64,000 nt of DNA, taken from assembly GCA_963580455.1 (NCBI GenBank), contig OY756966.1, positions 18,293,001 to 18,357,000 on the forward strand, given 5' to 3'. Below are positions 23,683 to 36,888 of the stretch, in pieces; the first letter of the stretch is position 1, and each line of letters starts with the position of its first letter. The position numbers and the translations under genes are program-made. The notes beneath the pieces are model-generated. The model worked only from the letters and a program-made list of their open reading frames with translations, did not search any database and had not been told where the DNA came from. Source of the DNA: Euonymus europaeus (lineage: Eukaryota > Streptophyta > Magnoliopsida > Celastrales > Celastraceae).

Positions 23683-24910
23683 ATGGAGAGTAGTCAAGTG
23701 CATTCTATTGAGGAGGATAATCTGGGTCAATCATCAAATAATGTACAAGAATTTGTGCCTCATGTACTGTCCCAAAAAATTTCGAAAATAGGGCAAGAGT
23801 TTGAATCGGTTGAGGAAGCTTAATTTTTTTACTATAAATATGCTAGGTTTGCTAATTTTATGCATAAGGAGTTTGTTTGTTACAAACAAGAGGTTCGAGA
23901 GTACAAAAAATCCAAAGCTACTGGGGTTCGAAAGAGGCTAGAAACTAGAGAAAGTTGTAAGGCTAAATTTACTATTGTGAGAAGTAGTTCCAATCAATGT
24001 TTTGTTGTTTCACAGTTCAATATGTTCATAATCATGTCTTTGCAACACCAAGAAAAGTGCATATGTTAAGGTCTCATCATTCTATTTCAAGTGCGAAAAA
24101 GGTGTTGTCACAACAATTATCAGCTGTTAATGTCCCTATTCATCAACAAATAAGTTTTTTTGAGCTTTAGGCTGGCGGCATAGAAAATATATGATGCATG
24201 GAAAAGGACTTTTATAATGCGCGAAGAGATGAGTTAAAGCAGTATGTAGGACATGATGCTCAGATGCTGTATGAATACTTTGAGTCTAAGAAAGAAAAAA
24301 AATCCGAGATTTTTTTTTCTCATTCGAGATGGATTTGGAACATAAAGTGAGGCGCTGTTTCTGGGCAGATACTGAATGTAGGAGATCTTACCATGCATTT
24401 GGTGATGTTGTGGTTTCTGACACAACTTATAACACAAATCGTTATGGGATGATATTTGCACCATTCGTTGGGGTGAATAATCATGGGCAAAGTACTCTTT
24501 TAGCATGTGCTTTCTTAAGCGATGAGGCGACAAAATCATTCACATGGCTTCTGCAGCAATTGTTAATATGCATGCCAAGCGGAGCATCGAAAATGATCAT
24601 CACTAACCAGGATCCTGCTATAGCGAGAGCAATTTCTGAGAATTTACCAAACACTACGCATAGACTGTATGTGGCATATTCCTAGCAAATTCTTAGAAAA
24701 GTTAGATGCGGCCAAATGGAAAGAATATTATCTTAAGTTTCAGGACTGCGTATGGAATTCTGAGGATCTTGAGCAATTTGAGGTTGCTTTGTCGCAAGAT
24801 AGGTGATACCATGTCTGACATAAGCTGGATCGAAATATTTTTCTTGACTTCTATTCAGGAATTACAAATTATGGCCTCAAGAATTGCAGAAAATGAAATT
24901 AGAATGAAAT
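23683..24910 (+). pseudogene. FAR1-like MULE transposase pseudogene
   Basis: Starting at ATG 23683, the frame has the lead GQEFESVEEA of the FAR1 DNA-binding domain, an in-frame TAA at 23821, then continues open to 24069 through KRLETRESCKAKFTI. After a frameshift, 24329-24685 encodes a MULE transposase domain: ECRRSYHAFGDVVVSDTTYN, then YGMIFAPFVGVNNHGQS and MIITNQDPAIARAI. The family usually has TDQD at the last motif; here the first Asp is Asn. A further frameshift precedes the region 24690-24800 (KFLEKLDAAKWKEYY in a third frame). The C-terminal SWIM zinc finger is missing. It is related to the transposases from which the light-signalling factors FHY3/FAR1 were domesticated, but this copy is a wreck. 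Confidence 0.85.
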
Positions 24911-25054
24911 TAATATGAATTTTAGAATTAAAATATTTAATACGGAAATTGATGGCATGATTGTAAATCAGTTGGATTTTTATTGGTTAATACAGTAGAT
25001 GGGTAGGGATAAAATAGTAAAAGAATAAATAAAAATCAATTAATATATATTGGG

Positions 25055-26730
25055 CACGCGAATCGAGATGAGGGAAAACCTAAAAATCGATACAGAAATA
25101 GTTAAGGAGACGGCGACGACGGAACACCTGAATGGCAGAGACGGCGACTATGATGGCATCGGAATGAAGAGCTCGGAGAGAGGATTACAACCGTATCGGT
25201 TTTGGATGGAACGGTGGACTTGAAGGCCGTCAACGGAAGAGGTGAACCGCACGGTGACCGTGGATTTTGAGCGGCGATAGACTCACCGGTCCGCCCTCTA
25301 CCGAATGCCAGTCCCCGTGGACTCTACTGCCTCTAGATTGGCGGTGATCCGAGTCTATAGACGCACGGGTCTGTTGACCCGCGTGACTGAGGGGAAGAGA
25401 TTCAGCCGGGTCGACCCGACCCGGTTGACTGGAGCACACCTTGACCAAACAAAAAATAAAATAAAATAAAATGAAATGAAATTGGATAAATTGTTTAAAG
25501 TAATTAAAATAAAGAGTAAATGAAATGTTAATGGAGAGGGGTATTGCTATGGATTTCAGGGACAACTTTTGATATGTGAAGTGTTGGGATTACGGGAGGA
25601 AATTAAGGTAAGTAATACTCAACTGTATTACGGAACCATGAAATTTACGAATTGTATGTGTTATTGTCTGTGTAATTGACTTAACTATTGATATGTATTT
25701 GATCGGAATCCTATGACGAATTACATGTGAATTATGATATGAATGAATATTTACATTATAATTTTACTGAAGGTGATGTTTGGTTACCGTGATTGAACGA
25801 TGAAATTGTTATTGTATTTCTCTGTAGTGTGTAATGTGTACTGTTATATGCTTGGATTGAATATGGTAATAAGACTGATATGACGATGGTTTTGATGTTC
25901 TTGAAAGTGAGGTGTTACATATGATTTACTGATACATTAAATATTGTTCATAAGCACGATGCATTGCATTACATAAAAAGAAAAGGAAAAGTTCGATTTA
26001 AGGGAAAAGTTCGGTTTAAGGGAAAAGTGTTTTACGAACCAGGTATTATTGCTACAGGGAGGGTGTATTGGAAAAGAGAAGCTTTATGAGACTGTTAAAT
26101 AAAATAAAATGTTAAGGAAAAGAAAAAGGAATAAAGGATTCGGATGTTTACTGTAGGTGCTGTATGGTAGGACAGTATGTGAAAATCCCGACCGATTGCT
26201 CTGTAGCAATTTGCCTAGGTTAAGGGCCCGAGTACTGGAAAAATGATTTAAATGACTGATTGTTTTCTAAAGATGAGGTTCACGTGCATACATGCATAAG
26301 TATTACTTGCTGGGCCTTAGCTCACTATGTTTCGTAATGCAGATGTTAATTTCTTTGGTGATTTTGCTGACCTAGCGGTTGATGATGAGCGTGCGGATTC
26401 GTGAGGATGATGCTCGTGTGACAGAGACAAGGTCATATTTAATATACTTTATTGCGAGTTTTAGATTTAATGCAAGATGTTAGATCTTAGGTTTCAGATA
26501 GACTTGATTAAAGAATGACGCTGCTATCAAGATATTCATGGATGATAAATGACTCATTAATAGTATTGGTGTTATGTATTGGATTAATTGATGTTTAAGT
26601 GACCTATTAATTGACTTAGGGTTGTATAAACTACATATGATGGATAATGTGGTAAGTGTTAAAGTTAATAAGGGGTAGCGTTCTGGCTTGTGAACCCGCA
26701 AACTTGGGTGTCATTGGTCGGGGCGTTATA
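25055..26730 (+). repeat. 5' LTR of a LARD-type element (first ~38 bp missing)
   Basis: Aligns with the 3' LTR from 29855 onward, first through GGGAAAACCTAAAAATCGATAC, and continues beyond the point where the 3' copy is cut off. The first bases (TGTAACACCCCG and the next about 26 nt) are replaced by unrelated AT-rich sequence. The end is GGGGCGTTATA at 26730, against the usual TTACA. Compared with the 3' copy it lacks a 10-nt GATGAACGAC segment and has a different interval near 25280-25370. Confidence 0.85.
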
Positions 26731-26732
26731 GA

Positions 26733-26749
26733 TGGTATCAGAGCAACAG
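26733..26749 (+). other. Primer-binding site of the LARD-type element
   Basis: TGGTATCAGAGCAACAG follows the LTR end after two bases; it is the standard plant initiator-methionine tRNA site. Confidence 0.9.
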
Positions 26750-29700
26750 TCCTTTAAAATAAAATGGTTAAAAATAACAATAATAATATTGTTAATAAAT
26801 TAGTAAGAGAAATATAGATATAAACTTATGAACTTTTAGTGAGGTTACATGAGCATCAAGGATCGGCACGACCAACGATAGATAAGTACTTTAAATTTAA
26901 TTTTTATGGCTCTAATATTAATGTTCAATTAGTTGTGCATGCCCCCCAGAATACATATATGTGCTGAAAACTAATAGTTGATTTGAGATAATTACATGAG
27001 TTATGCATAAGTAAGCAGAGAAATCGTGATCGGTTGATATGGAGAAATAGTGTATTTTGGGGGAAAAAAATGTCAGAATGTACGTAACATGTGTATCCAC
27101 GATTGATTTATGATTAATGAAATTTGAGGATATTTATATTATTATGTCTATGCATGGTTTAATGATTGATTAATAGAATGATCAATGGTGTGATAACTGT
27201 CGTAAGTTAGGATTTCTAATGATTATTGTTGTAGTTAGCATGACATAGTATTTAAAGATGAATCAAATAATTCGTCTTAGCAGTGTAAGAGAGAAATATG
27301 ATTGAGTTATCATTGGAGCTATAGTAATGATATAGGATGGTATATAATAATACTCAATATTGTGAGAATGCAAGGTTTAAATCTGTTTATATTGAAAGAA
27401 ACGTGGTTTTACAGTGTAGTGAATTCAATTTTAGTTAAGTAATTAGTATATTAGATAAAAGTGATATGTTGATGGAATTATTGTCGATTTAGAGACATAA
27501 CTAGGAACTAAGTATTAAGAAACGAATTAAAGACCCCAGATACATGACCACATTATATTATATCGACATGTATAAGATAGGTAGTAAGTGCTTATATAGA
27601 GACGAATAGCTAAAATTCCCAGGATGAAAAAATGTGATTGGACTTACAGAAAAAGGTACCAAAAAGTTGATAATCGGATCGATACATAATAAATTATTTT
27701 GGGCCACTAAATTAAATAGGAGTAATGATATTATTAATTATCGTACTGTGAATGCAAAATTATTTGCTCTATGAGGGTTATGTGTAGTGAAATATATGCA
27801 TATTTAATAAAGTTGGTTGCGTGAAGGTTTTTGGGACCTTACATTGGGATAAGGTGGAATATGATTTATTATGTTTTACTATGAATACAGTATTTACTTT
27901 GATTATGTTTAGTTGTCTATATATATATAATGAACTGATTGTGTGAGTTACAAAGTGTAGCCAGTGGAGGTAATATGATATTTGATTAAAGTCTATTGGT
28001 GAAGTGGAATGGCCGAGAAACACACAAACTACCTCTAGGGTGTTATTTATTGTGTCACAATTGTATGTCTATTTGAGATTTATGGGGAATCATGAAAATT
28101 ATCTTTAAATGTATGTATTGTTTTGCAAATGTGTATCCTGGTTAGGGATGAGTATATGAACTAAGATACTTTAATTTCGGTTAGTAAATAAGTTACGTAG
28201 ACTATATTGTGGGGGTTAAAGGAAATAATATTGGAAATATATGACACCAAACTAAGGAAATATATGAGGGGGTATTGATCTTCATAAATTATACAAGTTA
28301 ACGTAGGGACATTTAGATTTAAATAAAGTGAATCTAAGTGCTAAATTTTTATCTATACATATTCTTAATTTTAGTATAATCTATGAAACTGATGACGTGG
28401 AAAAAAAAGGCGGGAGATGACTTCATATTGATAATATATACACATTTTTGGGCGTGTATGTGTATATACCTATGAGATATGTTTAATTGAGTTCGTACTG
28501 TAACTACTATTATTGATAAATATGGGTGGATAATATTTTAGTATGATGGAGCACTTTAGTTACTTAGTGAGATATATGAGACAACACTTCAATAGGTGAT
28601 ATTTAGCATGAATTAAGAGTAAATGCTACATGGTGAGTATTAATTAGTTAATTATTATATGCATTCGTTGTGTTATATCTATATGGTAAATGTTAATTAA
28701 ATATGTATTCAAAACCTTTCATATATTATATATGTGTGCCTGAGATATATCTATTTATACATGCTTATTGGAAGTGACCGTAGTTAATTGTATAAGGAGC
28801 AAGTTGGTACATACTATACAATAGAGAGAATGAAGAGACTAAACTACACGTAGGATACTTAATCAGGAGTACAATAGTGACACCGAATGCATTATAAACT
28901 ATATAATTAGTCAATGTGGTAGAATAAAAAAAAATTACGAACTTAGTGAAGTTAATAGTAAGTGTTAGGTTATACCTACAGTTAGATTCAAGAACGAATT
29001 AGAATTAACAGAATCATAGGATATATTATTTCCGTGATTTGGAGTGTCATTGTAACGAACAAATTAACGACTTGGTCGTGAATATGTATCGTTTTATTCC
29101 ATTGTGTTTGGTGTGTTTAACTATTATATATATTTTGATTGAAATGTTTGTTCAAATTATTGGAAATTGTAGAGATGTCCCTATGATATGCGTATATTGT
29201 CTAGACCGAGTATTGCAAGCTGAATATTTCAATTGTTACTAATAGGCGATTTGAGTTTAGGGAAAGGATATTCGAAGAGTATTGGTGAGACATATGATAA
29301 TCGATGAATGACTATGTTAGCGATATTTAATTATTTAGCAAATATACATGTTAAACGAGGAAAATATATGAATGAAATATGTCAAATCTAAGCATTAGAT
29401 TATATAGATAAGAACCCATAATTTTATTAGGCATAATGAAATTGGAGGATTGAAAGAGCAAATATTGTTTAAAAAATGTTTTGTATGGGTTAACAACGAA
29501 AACAACCATAAGAATAATAGGTCTAAGTTTTATGGATTTAATAATCTAGAATATATGGTTGATAGGTAAATGTTTAGAAAATTTTGAGGATGAAATTTTG
29601 TAAGGCGAGAGGATTGCGACACTCCGAATAATTATTAATTTAATAATCTCATGGAGGTGTGCGTTAACATGTGTCCTTGAGGTTGTGATAACTTGTGTTT

Positions 29701-29804
29701 ATGTGCTTAGTTTGAGAGGTGATGTGATTGCAGTAGAAGGAGGTGACGAACCTGGAATAGTTGAGACCATTACAGTAAGCGATTTCGAGGACGAAATTTT
29801 TATC
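26750..29804 (+). mobile_element. Non-coding internal region of the LARD-type element
   Basis: About 3.05 kb between primer-binding site and polypurine tract. I find no gag, protease, RT or integrase motif on either strand and no open frame above about 81 codons. The sequence is AT-rich with no strong tandem repeats. With LTRs of about 1.7 kb this is the plan of a large retrotransposon derivative, mobilised by enzymes from a related gypsy element. At 29583-29627 an older, degenerate copy of the polypurine tract and LTR start is present. Confidence 0.75.
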
Positions 29805-29816
29805 AGAAGGGGAGAT
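29805..29816 (+). other. Polypurine tract of the LARD-type element
   Basis: AGAAGGGGAGAT immediately precedes the LTR start TGTAACACCCCG at 29817, the right place for plus-strand priming. Confidence 0.85.
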
Positions 29817-30880
29817 TGTAACACCCCGCATCTGTGGAGGACATGATACGACGCGAACCGAGACGGGGGAAAACCTAAAAATCGATACAGAAATAGGTTA
29901 TGGAGACGGCGGCGACGGAACACCTGGATGGCAGAGACGGCGATGAACGACGACTATGATGGCATCAGAATGAAGATCTCGGAGGGAGGATTACAACCGT
30001 ACCGGTTTCGGATGGAACGGTGGACTTGAAGGCCGTCAACGGACGAGGTGAACCGCACGGTGACCGTGGATTTTGAGCGGCGATTCTTGCTCGTCCAACC
30101 ACCATTCTACATATGACTGCCGATAGACTAACCGGTCTGCCCTCTGGACGCACGGGTCTATGGATGCACGGGTCTGTTGACCCGCGTGACTGAGGGGAAG
30201 AGATTCAGCGGGTCAACTCGACCCGGTTGACTGGAGCACACCTAGTGTGTTGATAGTTGACCAAACAAAAAATAAAATAAAATGAAATGAAATGAAATTG
30301 GATAAATTGTTTAAAGTAATTAAAATAAAAAGTAAATGAAATGTTAATGGAGAGGGGTATTGCTATGGATTTCAGGGACAACTTTTGATAGGTGAAGTGT
30401 TGGGATTACGGGAGGAAATTAAGGTAAGTAATACTTAATTATATTACGAAACAATGAAATTTATGAATTGTATGTGTTATTGTCTGTGTAATTGATTTAA
30501 CTATTGATATGTATTTGATCGGAATCCTATGACGAATTATATGTGAATTATGATATGAATGAATATTTACATTATAATTGTACTAAAGGTGATGTTTGGT
30601 TACCATGATTGAACGATGAAATTGTTATTGTATTTCTCTGTAGTGTGTAATGTGTACTGTTATATGCTTGGACTGAATATGGTAATGAGACTGATATGAC
30701 GATGGTTTTGATGTTCTTGAAAGTGAGGTGTTTCATATGATTTACTGATACATTAAATATTATTCATAAGCCCGATGCATTGCATTACATAAAAAGAAAA
30801 GGAAAAGTTCGGTTTAAGGGAAAAGTGTTTTACAAACCAGGTATTACTGCTACAAGGAGGGTGTATTGGAAAGGGGAAGG
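29817..30880 (+). repeat. 3' LTR of the LARD-type element, truncated by a copia LTR
   Basis: Starts TGTAACACCCCG and aligns closely with the 5' LTR up to GTGTATTGGAAA; at 30881 a copia-like LTR begins, and the rest of this LTR (about 650 bp in the 5' copy) is not found downstream. Confidence 0.88.
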
Positions 30881-32399
30881 TGTTGGACCATAGGTCCTAC
30901 ATTTGTGTTTTGATGCAAAAATACATATTGGACTATTTGATTGTGCTTAACTTTGGATGAATTTGGATAAATCGTGAAATGAATTATATCTACTGATTTA
31001 AGCTTCATTATATATCTTTGGAATCATGTTTGATATAAATTGGATGAATCTGGAGTGACTTATTTTTCGATGCTAAAATCTGTCACAACATCACACTGCG
31101 CACACGTTGGTTGAACAGTCATAACTTATTCATATGAGCTCTGATTGACTGGATTCTTGTTCTGAAAATTATTTAGGACACTCTAGAATTTTTCATTGTC
31201 AAATAGTGTCAGGTCAATTTTAAGCTTATCAGGTTCAATTTGTCTGTTGAAATTAATTCACCTGTGCAGTCATTAAACTGGGCTAGTTGAGATTTGCATG
31301 ATCAAATTGAATGACCAAATGACCTCAGTTATAAGTGAAATTTTGTATGCACATTCAATTATATATGAAATGATTTATCATGTGCTTACTTGAATTTTAT
31401 TAAGCTTATAACATGTTGATTAACCTAAGTGCTAGCATTGAAGCTCTTTGAGCTTACAAGCAAAAATGGGATGTTTTGTCATCTATTCTTTTTGTAGGCT
31501 TAATCAACTGATCATCATGAGCCTATTTGAAGTATCATGAAGCTGATTCTATTGATAAAATTTGTGCATCATGATTTGAAGCTCATTTAGACAAGTTTGG
31601 ACATGGTCAACCCTATTTGGTTCAAGTTTGACACTTTGTGTGCAAGAAATGGTTCCAGCCGTGTGACTTGTGGTATTATTTCTGGAGAATTAACTCAAGA
31701 ACTTCTAGAAGCCTTATCATTTGTTTTGGAGTCAATAAAGTAGAGGGAATACAAGTTTGAAATACTTGGTTGGTAGTGTGCCTAACACTTGCACTATGGA
31801 GACAAGGAAGAGACGAGGGAGAGACAAGATGATATACAGTTGTAATATTTCCAGAATTTAAGAAGGACTTGTTTGGCATCCGTTGGAGAAAGTTGGTACA
31901 TACAGAAGAGTAATGTGTTTGATCCAAACAAGGTGCAGCCCATGGTGACTTTCTTGGAGAAATATGTCCAACGGCTTGATCTTCAATGGTTGAGATCAAT
32001 TTCATTTGAATTAAAGAAAGGTCCAGATTTAAAGTAGCTTCAAGGGCCAAGATTTGAAGATGTATTGATCCAATGACTGAGTTGGTTTTTGTTTGTTTTG
32101 AAGAGAGAAGGGTCGGCCATTCTTGCATGTGAGCAAGAAGCATTTTGCAAATTTTTACTAAGGGTTCAAGCTTACTTGCTCTCAACTTCATCTTCTTGAT
32201 TCAAGCTTCTTCCTTGCGATCTCTTGCTACCACTTTGATTACATTCAAGCCATCATCTTCCTATTTGAAAGAGAGATCCAAAAACTCCTTGAACCACCCC
32301 AAAATCTATCTACCCGTGGGTACTCTTGGTGTGTTCTTGAGAGTTCTTCAACAAAGCTTCACCTAAACCTATTCTTGATCTAGTGTGAGCTTTGTGTGA
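30881..32399 (+). repeat. Copia-like LTR, left part
   Basis: Begins TGTTGGACCATAGG at 30881, a common copia LTR start, exactly where the LARD LTR stops. It continues without recognisable coding to 32399, where a solo LTR is inserted, and resumes at 36050. The whole would be about 2.35 kb, long for copia but not excluded for the SIRE/Maximus class. Confidence 0.6.
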
Positions 32400-32404
32400 G
32401 ATTA

Positions 32405-35400
32405 TGTCGCAACCGGTTTTGCGAAAGAGGATTTTTTTAATAAAATAGAAGTCGCCACCAATTGAATAGGTGCAATTGGTCACCATAAAAATATAATTTT
32501 GGTCTACGAAAAATCCAGAAAAAAGGGTAAGTGAGTTTGTTGCGTATGGGGAAGGTGTGAGGCACCCCACAACGCCTGTTTTAAAAACAGTTGCCAACTT
32601 AACTTTTATTATCCCATTAAATAACTTTTTCCGAAAATATTAATTGTTGCGTACGTAAAATATGATAATTATATATAAGATAAAAATAATATTTATAAGA
32701 ATATAATAACTATATAGGGTAAAATAATTTAAGTAGACATATGGATATATCAAAATAGAATAAACTTAAATAATATATATAAATTATATTCGAATATAAT
32801 AAAATAATTTTATAATATATATAAATACTATATATGTCCGGTGCAATGATTATATAAATTATACGACAAATTATATAAGATAAAATAATATTTAAATAAA
32901 GATAATAACTATATAGGAAAAAAAATTTAAGTAGATATATGGCTATACCAAAATAGAATATAATGAATTCATAATATATATATGTATATATAAATAAAAT
33001 AATTTTATAGTATATATAAAATCTATATTAAAGGTCTTAATCTTGAGGTTCATAGGGTTTTTCCATCCAATGGTCAATTTTCCCAAGAAACACTCTCACC
33101 TCAAGAATCTACCTAAGGGTGCATCCAATGCATTCCTCAAATAGATTCCATCGTAGGCAAAGACTTTTAGTATAATTTTTATATAATACCTAAATTTGAA
33201 ATAAAGTAAAATAGAATATAAAATAGTAAATAACATAAAGTAAAATAAGGATAAGAATAAAAATAGAAATAAAGTCAAAATGTAAATATGATATAAAAAT
33301 TAAAATAACATAAATATTATATAAATACGTAATAATAATATAAGGCAAATAACATAATACTACTAGTAATAATAATGAGATACAAAATAATGAGAACAAT
33401 ACGAAAATATGGTGACAATATACATACATATATATTTACACGATGAAAATAAAATGAGAATAAGATATAAAGTACATAAAAATAACGAAAATAAACAAAG
33501 AGAAAAAAAAAAGTAATAATAATAAATATGATAAGAATAATAATGTATAAAATAATAATAATTATTATTATAATAAAAACGAAAATAAAGATAAAATAAA
33601 AACAGAAAAGAAAAATAAATAAAATATATAAATGAATAGGAAAATAGAGTAAAATGGATAAAATAAAGTGAAATAAAAATAGGAATAAGTAATATAATAA
33701 AATGATAGTAAATACAATAACAAAAGGTAAAAACAAAATTTAAAGAAAAAATGTTGGGGAACCGAATTTTTTATGTGGACTATACGATATTAAATTATCG
33801 CAAACCCACCAATCAAACATATTTAAATATTAAATCAAATAATTATCACTTAAACCACACAACATCAAACAACATCAAATCAATCACATAATTCATATAT
33901 AAGCACCAACCAATAAATGACATATTAGCATGTTGAAAAATAATGAATGGAATAAGGTTTCGGTTCCCCCCTTTTTTTATTAGCAATCAAATATTTCAAT
34001 CATATTATTGCATTAACATGATTGAAAAAAAATTATAATTAATTGCTTTAATGCCAATGCACATACAAAGGTGTCACATACAAAAGTGCCACATAGAATT
34101 TTATTTACATGCAATTTTAATCGAAATATTCATGAATCCTAAAGCCCAAATGCTCCATATTATTCATTCCTATAGACCAAGTATTATCAAATATTCAAAT
34201 AAATGCTTTTTCCCCTTTTTTAAAAAAAAACCGAATTCTCCATCAAAAGCTCAAACATTTGACCAATAGCAATCCAACATGTCCAACCAACAATCAAACA
34301 AACCCAACCAACACAGCAAGCTAAAGTTCCAAATTAAAACACCTAAAACATTATCTGGTAAGTAAACAAATACTCAGGCAACAAATTTAAATTGCAAGCA
34401 TGGCATATCAAGCAATCAGATCAAGCAACAAATTCAATTTGAAAGCATGGCATATCAAGCAAACAAGTCATATACACAGCTCAAAATATTCCCAATAATC
34501 CAGCAGCATGGCATCATAAGTGTATAATAATCTTAAACATTGAACATGACACACTAAAATTGAATCATGCTCTTCAACCAATTCAATACATTAGAACATA
34601 CTACTATCTGACAGAGCAAGCAAGAACAAAAACCCAAAACAAAGATCATGTACAAATTAATTTCGGCACTTCAGAGCATAACAAATCCATATTGTTCTCC
34701 AACCAAAGGAAATTCGGACATTCAAGATATCAAGAACACAGCTATGCAAATAGACAGAATTATACAGCAATCCAGTGAACCAATCCAAAGGCAATTCGAA
34801 CAGCAGTGCTTCTCACATACACAAGCAATTTTAGAGTTGAACGAAAGTAACTAGCATGCAATATGCCTCCAGCAATTCAAGCACTTAACAGAGAAATGCA
34901 AGCAAAAGATCAAAGGTTCTTCCCTTGGTTTTCAAAACCATCCGAACCACAATTTCGATGGGCTATGAAAACAATTTCATGAATCAAAATCTCACCCACA
35001 GTACTGCAAGTAAACCCAGAAATTTCTCCAATCGATTTCTTGTAATCTTCCAGAAAAATCGAACACCCAAAGAAAGCAGCCCAAAAAAGTGTATATTCTC
35101 TCCTGGAACTCTATCACTCCCCAGTTTTTTAGTCTAGAACCGAATGAGAAGAAGAAGGAAGAAACCCAGAATAATCAGAAACCAAAGCAGAGAAAATCCC
35201 TCTCCAAGAACTGATAGGAAGAAGAAAGCCCAGAAATTTCGAAAAGAAGAATTGAAACAGAGGAAATTCCCACCCAAATTTTCGGTCCCCTTTACTGGAG
35301 TTCTTCCCCTCTATTTATAACCTAGTGATTTCCTTCTCTTCTGATTTCGTTTCTCTCCTAACTTGATTCTGGAATTTCTTTTCTTCCCAAAATAATCCCC

Positions 35401-36044
35401 AAAACCGATCTGTTTTCCCCCACTCATCCGGAAATCCCCTACCTTAAGGCCCTAGAGTATCTCGTTTCCAAAATCGAATGTGAAACCTAAACGATTCTCC
35501 CACTCTTTCCTTTCTTTTGAAAATCTTCTCTCTTTCTTTCCTTTTCTGGTCACTCTCCTTCTCTCCCCCGACGGCGTCTCTCTTCCCTCCGTCTCCTTCT
35601 TTCCGTATTTCCATTCTTAATTAGGTTTAGGCAAAACGTTTGGGCCGGGCTGGTAGTGAGCGTTTGGGCCGGGCTATTGGCTTGGGTAGTGAGTGGGCGT
35701 TTGGGCCGGGCTGCATACTTAGTTCTATTTTAGGGCCTTAATAATTGGGCTTAATTTTGGTGATAGGTCTTATTGATTTGATTTATTGAATCCCTATAAT
35801 GATGACTCTAATGTAGGTGCTTTCCTAATGGGCCATTTCCTTAAGGCTTAAAACAATAACTTTGGATTTTTAGTGCGTTCGATTAATTTGTTTGGGTTTA
35901 ATGATCAAAATTAACATCTCATGCAATGATGAATCTATTTATCTATTTATTATTTTTTTGCATGTCTCATAAATTTTATTAATGCTGAAACTTTCCTATG
36001 CCTGAGTTTATTGATTAGGCCCAAGACAAAAATGGGGTACAACA
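32405..36044 (-). repeat. Solo LTR, 3.64 kb, gypsy-type, with 5-bp target duplication
   Basis: Starts TGTCGCAACCGG and ends GGGGTACAACA in the plus reading, so it has TG...CA ends. The flanks carry a perfect 5-bp duplication GATTA (32400-32404 and 36045-36049). No primer-binding site, polypurine tract or pol lies inside. A minus-strand TATAAATAG at about 35310-35318 indicates transcription toward lower coordinates. It is the same family as 1-2068 in opposite orientation. The part 32600-33750 is a long A-rich tract matching the T-rich tract of that copy. Short open frames in it (33096-33736) are low-complexity artefacts. Confidence 0.92.
35632..35720. repeat. Short tandem motif GCGTTTGGGCCGGGCT, three copies
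   Basis: Three spaced copies of the 16-bp motif lie in this segment of the solo LTR, with GTAGTGAG between them. GC content is much higher than its surroundings. Confidence 0.75.
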
Positions 36045-36049
36045 GATTA

Positions 36050-36888
36050 CAAGAGTGTTTGCTACACATTTGAATCCAAACCCATTTGAGCAACATCTTG
36101 TGAATTTGAGTGTTCTCCAATCATATATAGCCTAGAGCTAATCTTGAGAGAACCAATATCCAAATACTTGTAAAAGTCGCTTTTGAGGGCATTACCTTTG
36201 AGAGGTGTGTGAAAGTTTAAGGTTAGCTTCAAACCTTGTTGGTGTACAAGTTTGGGGTGTTCTTGGAAACCCTAAGTTTGTGGTGAACTTGCCAAACCAC
36301 ATATATCCTTTAGTGGATTGGGAAATTCTAAGCTTGAGGGCTTAGGTAGTGGATGTAGGTGTGAGCACCGAACCACTATATATCCTTGTGCACACTATTT
36401 TGATTTCCTTGCTTGTTTGTGTGTTAGACTTGCTGCCTTGTAGTGACTTGTTTTTTATTATCATTCTATTGGTGTTATTGGTGATTTGTGTGCCTTAGAA
36501 GTTGATATTAGTGTGTTGCTTGCTGCCATTGCTTGTTGGGATATTGCTTGTGGTTGAACAACTTGTGATTATTGAATTCTAGGTATACTTTTGATTGTTA
36601 ATTTTCCAGAATACCAATCTGTCTGTGAATTGCTCATATAGCTAGACTTTGAATTTTGAGCTGAATTTTTGATATAGTGTTCATTGAGTTGTTGTAATAT
36701 TGCATATCAAATTTCGTTACATTCCAAGTTGAATTGCTAGGTCAAATTGCATTTACACGATTAGTGCGCAGATTTGCATTCTTGATATTGCCTTAATCAA
36801 TTGTGAGTTTTTAGGTTGTGGTTTTGTACTTGGGGTTTATACTTAGTTTTTTTTTAAAACACAATTCACCCCCCCTCTTGTGTTAGCC
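36050..36888 (+). repeat. Copia-like LTR, right part, and degenerate primer-binding site
   Basis: Continues the interrupted LTR. It ends with AATTCACCCCCCCTCTTGTG, the usual end of this copia LTR group, and is followed at 36890 by GTGATTTCAGAAGCTGAG, a plausible decayed TGGTATCAGAGC site. The internal region after it is not recognisable beyond about 37100. Confidence 0.6.

Noticed and set aside
33096..33736. Hydrophobic minus-strand frames that look like membrane proteins
   Set aside because: The same low-complexity LTR tract in the inverted copy; not coding.
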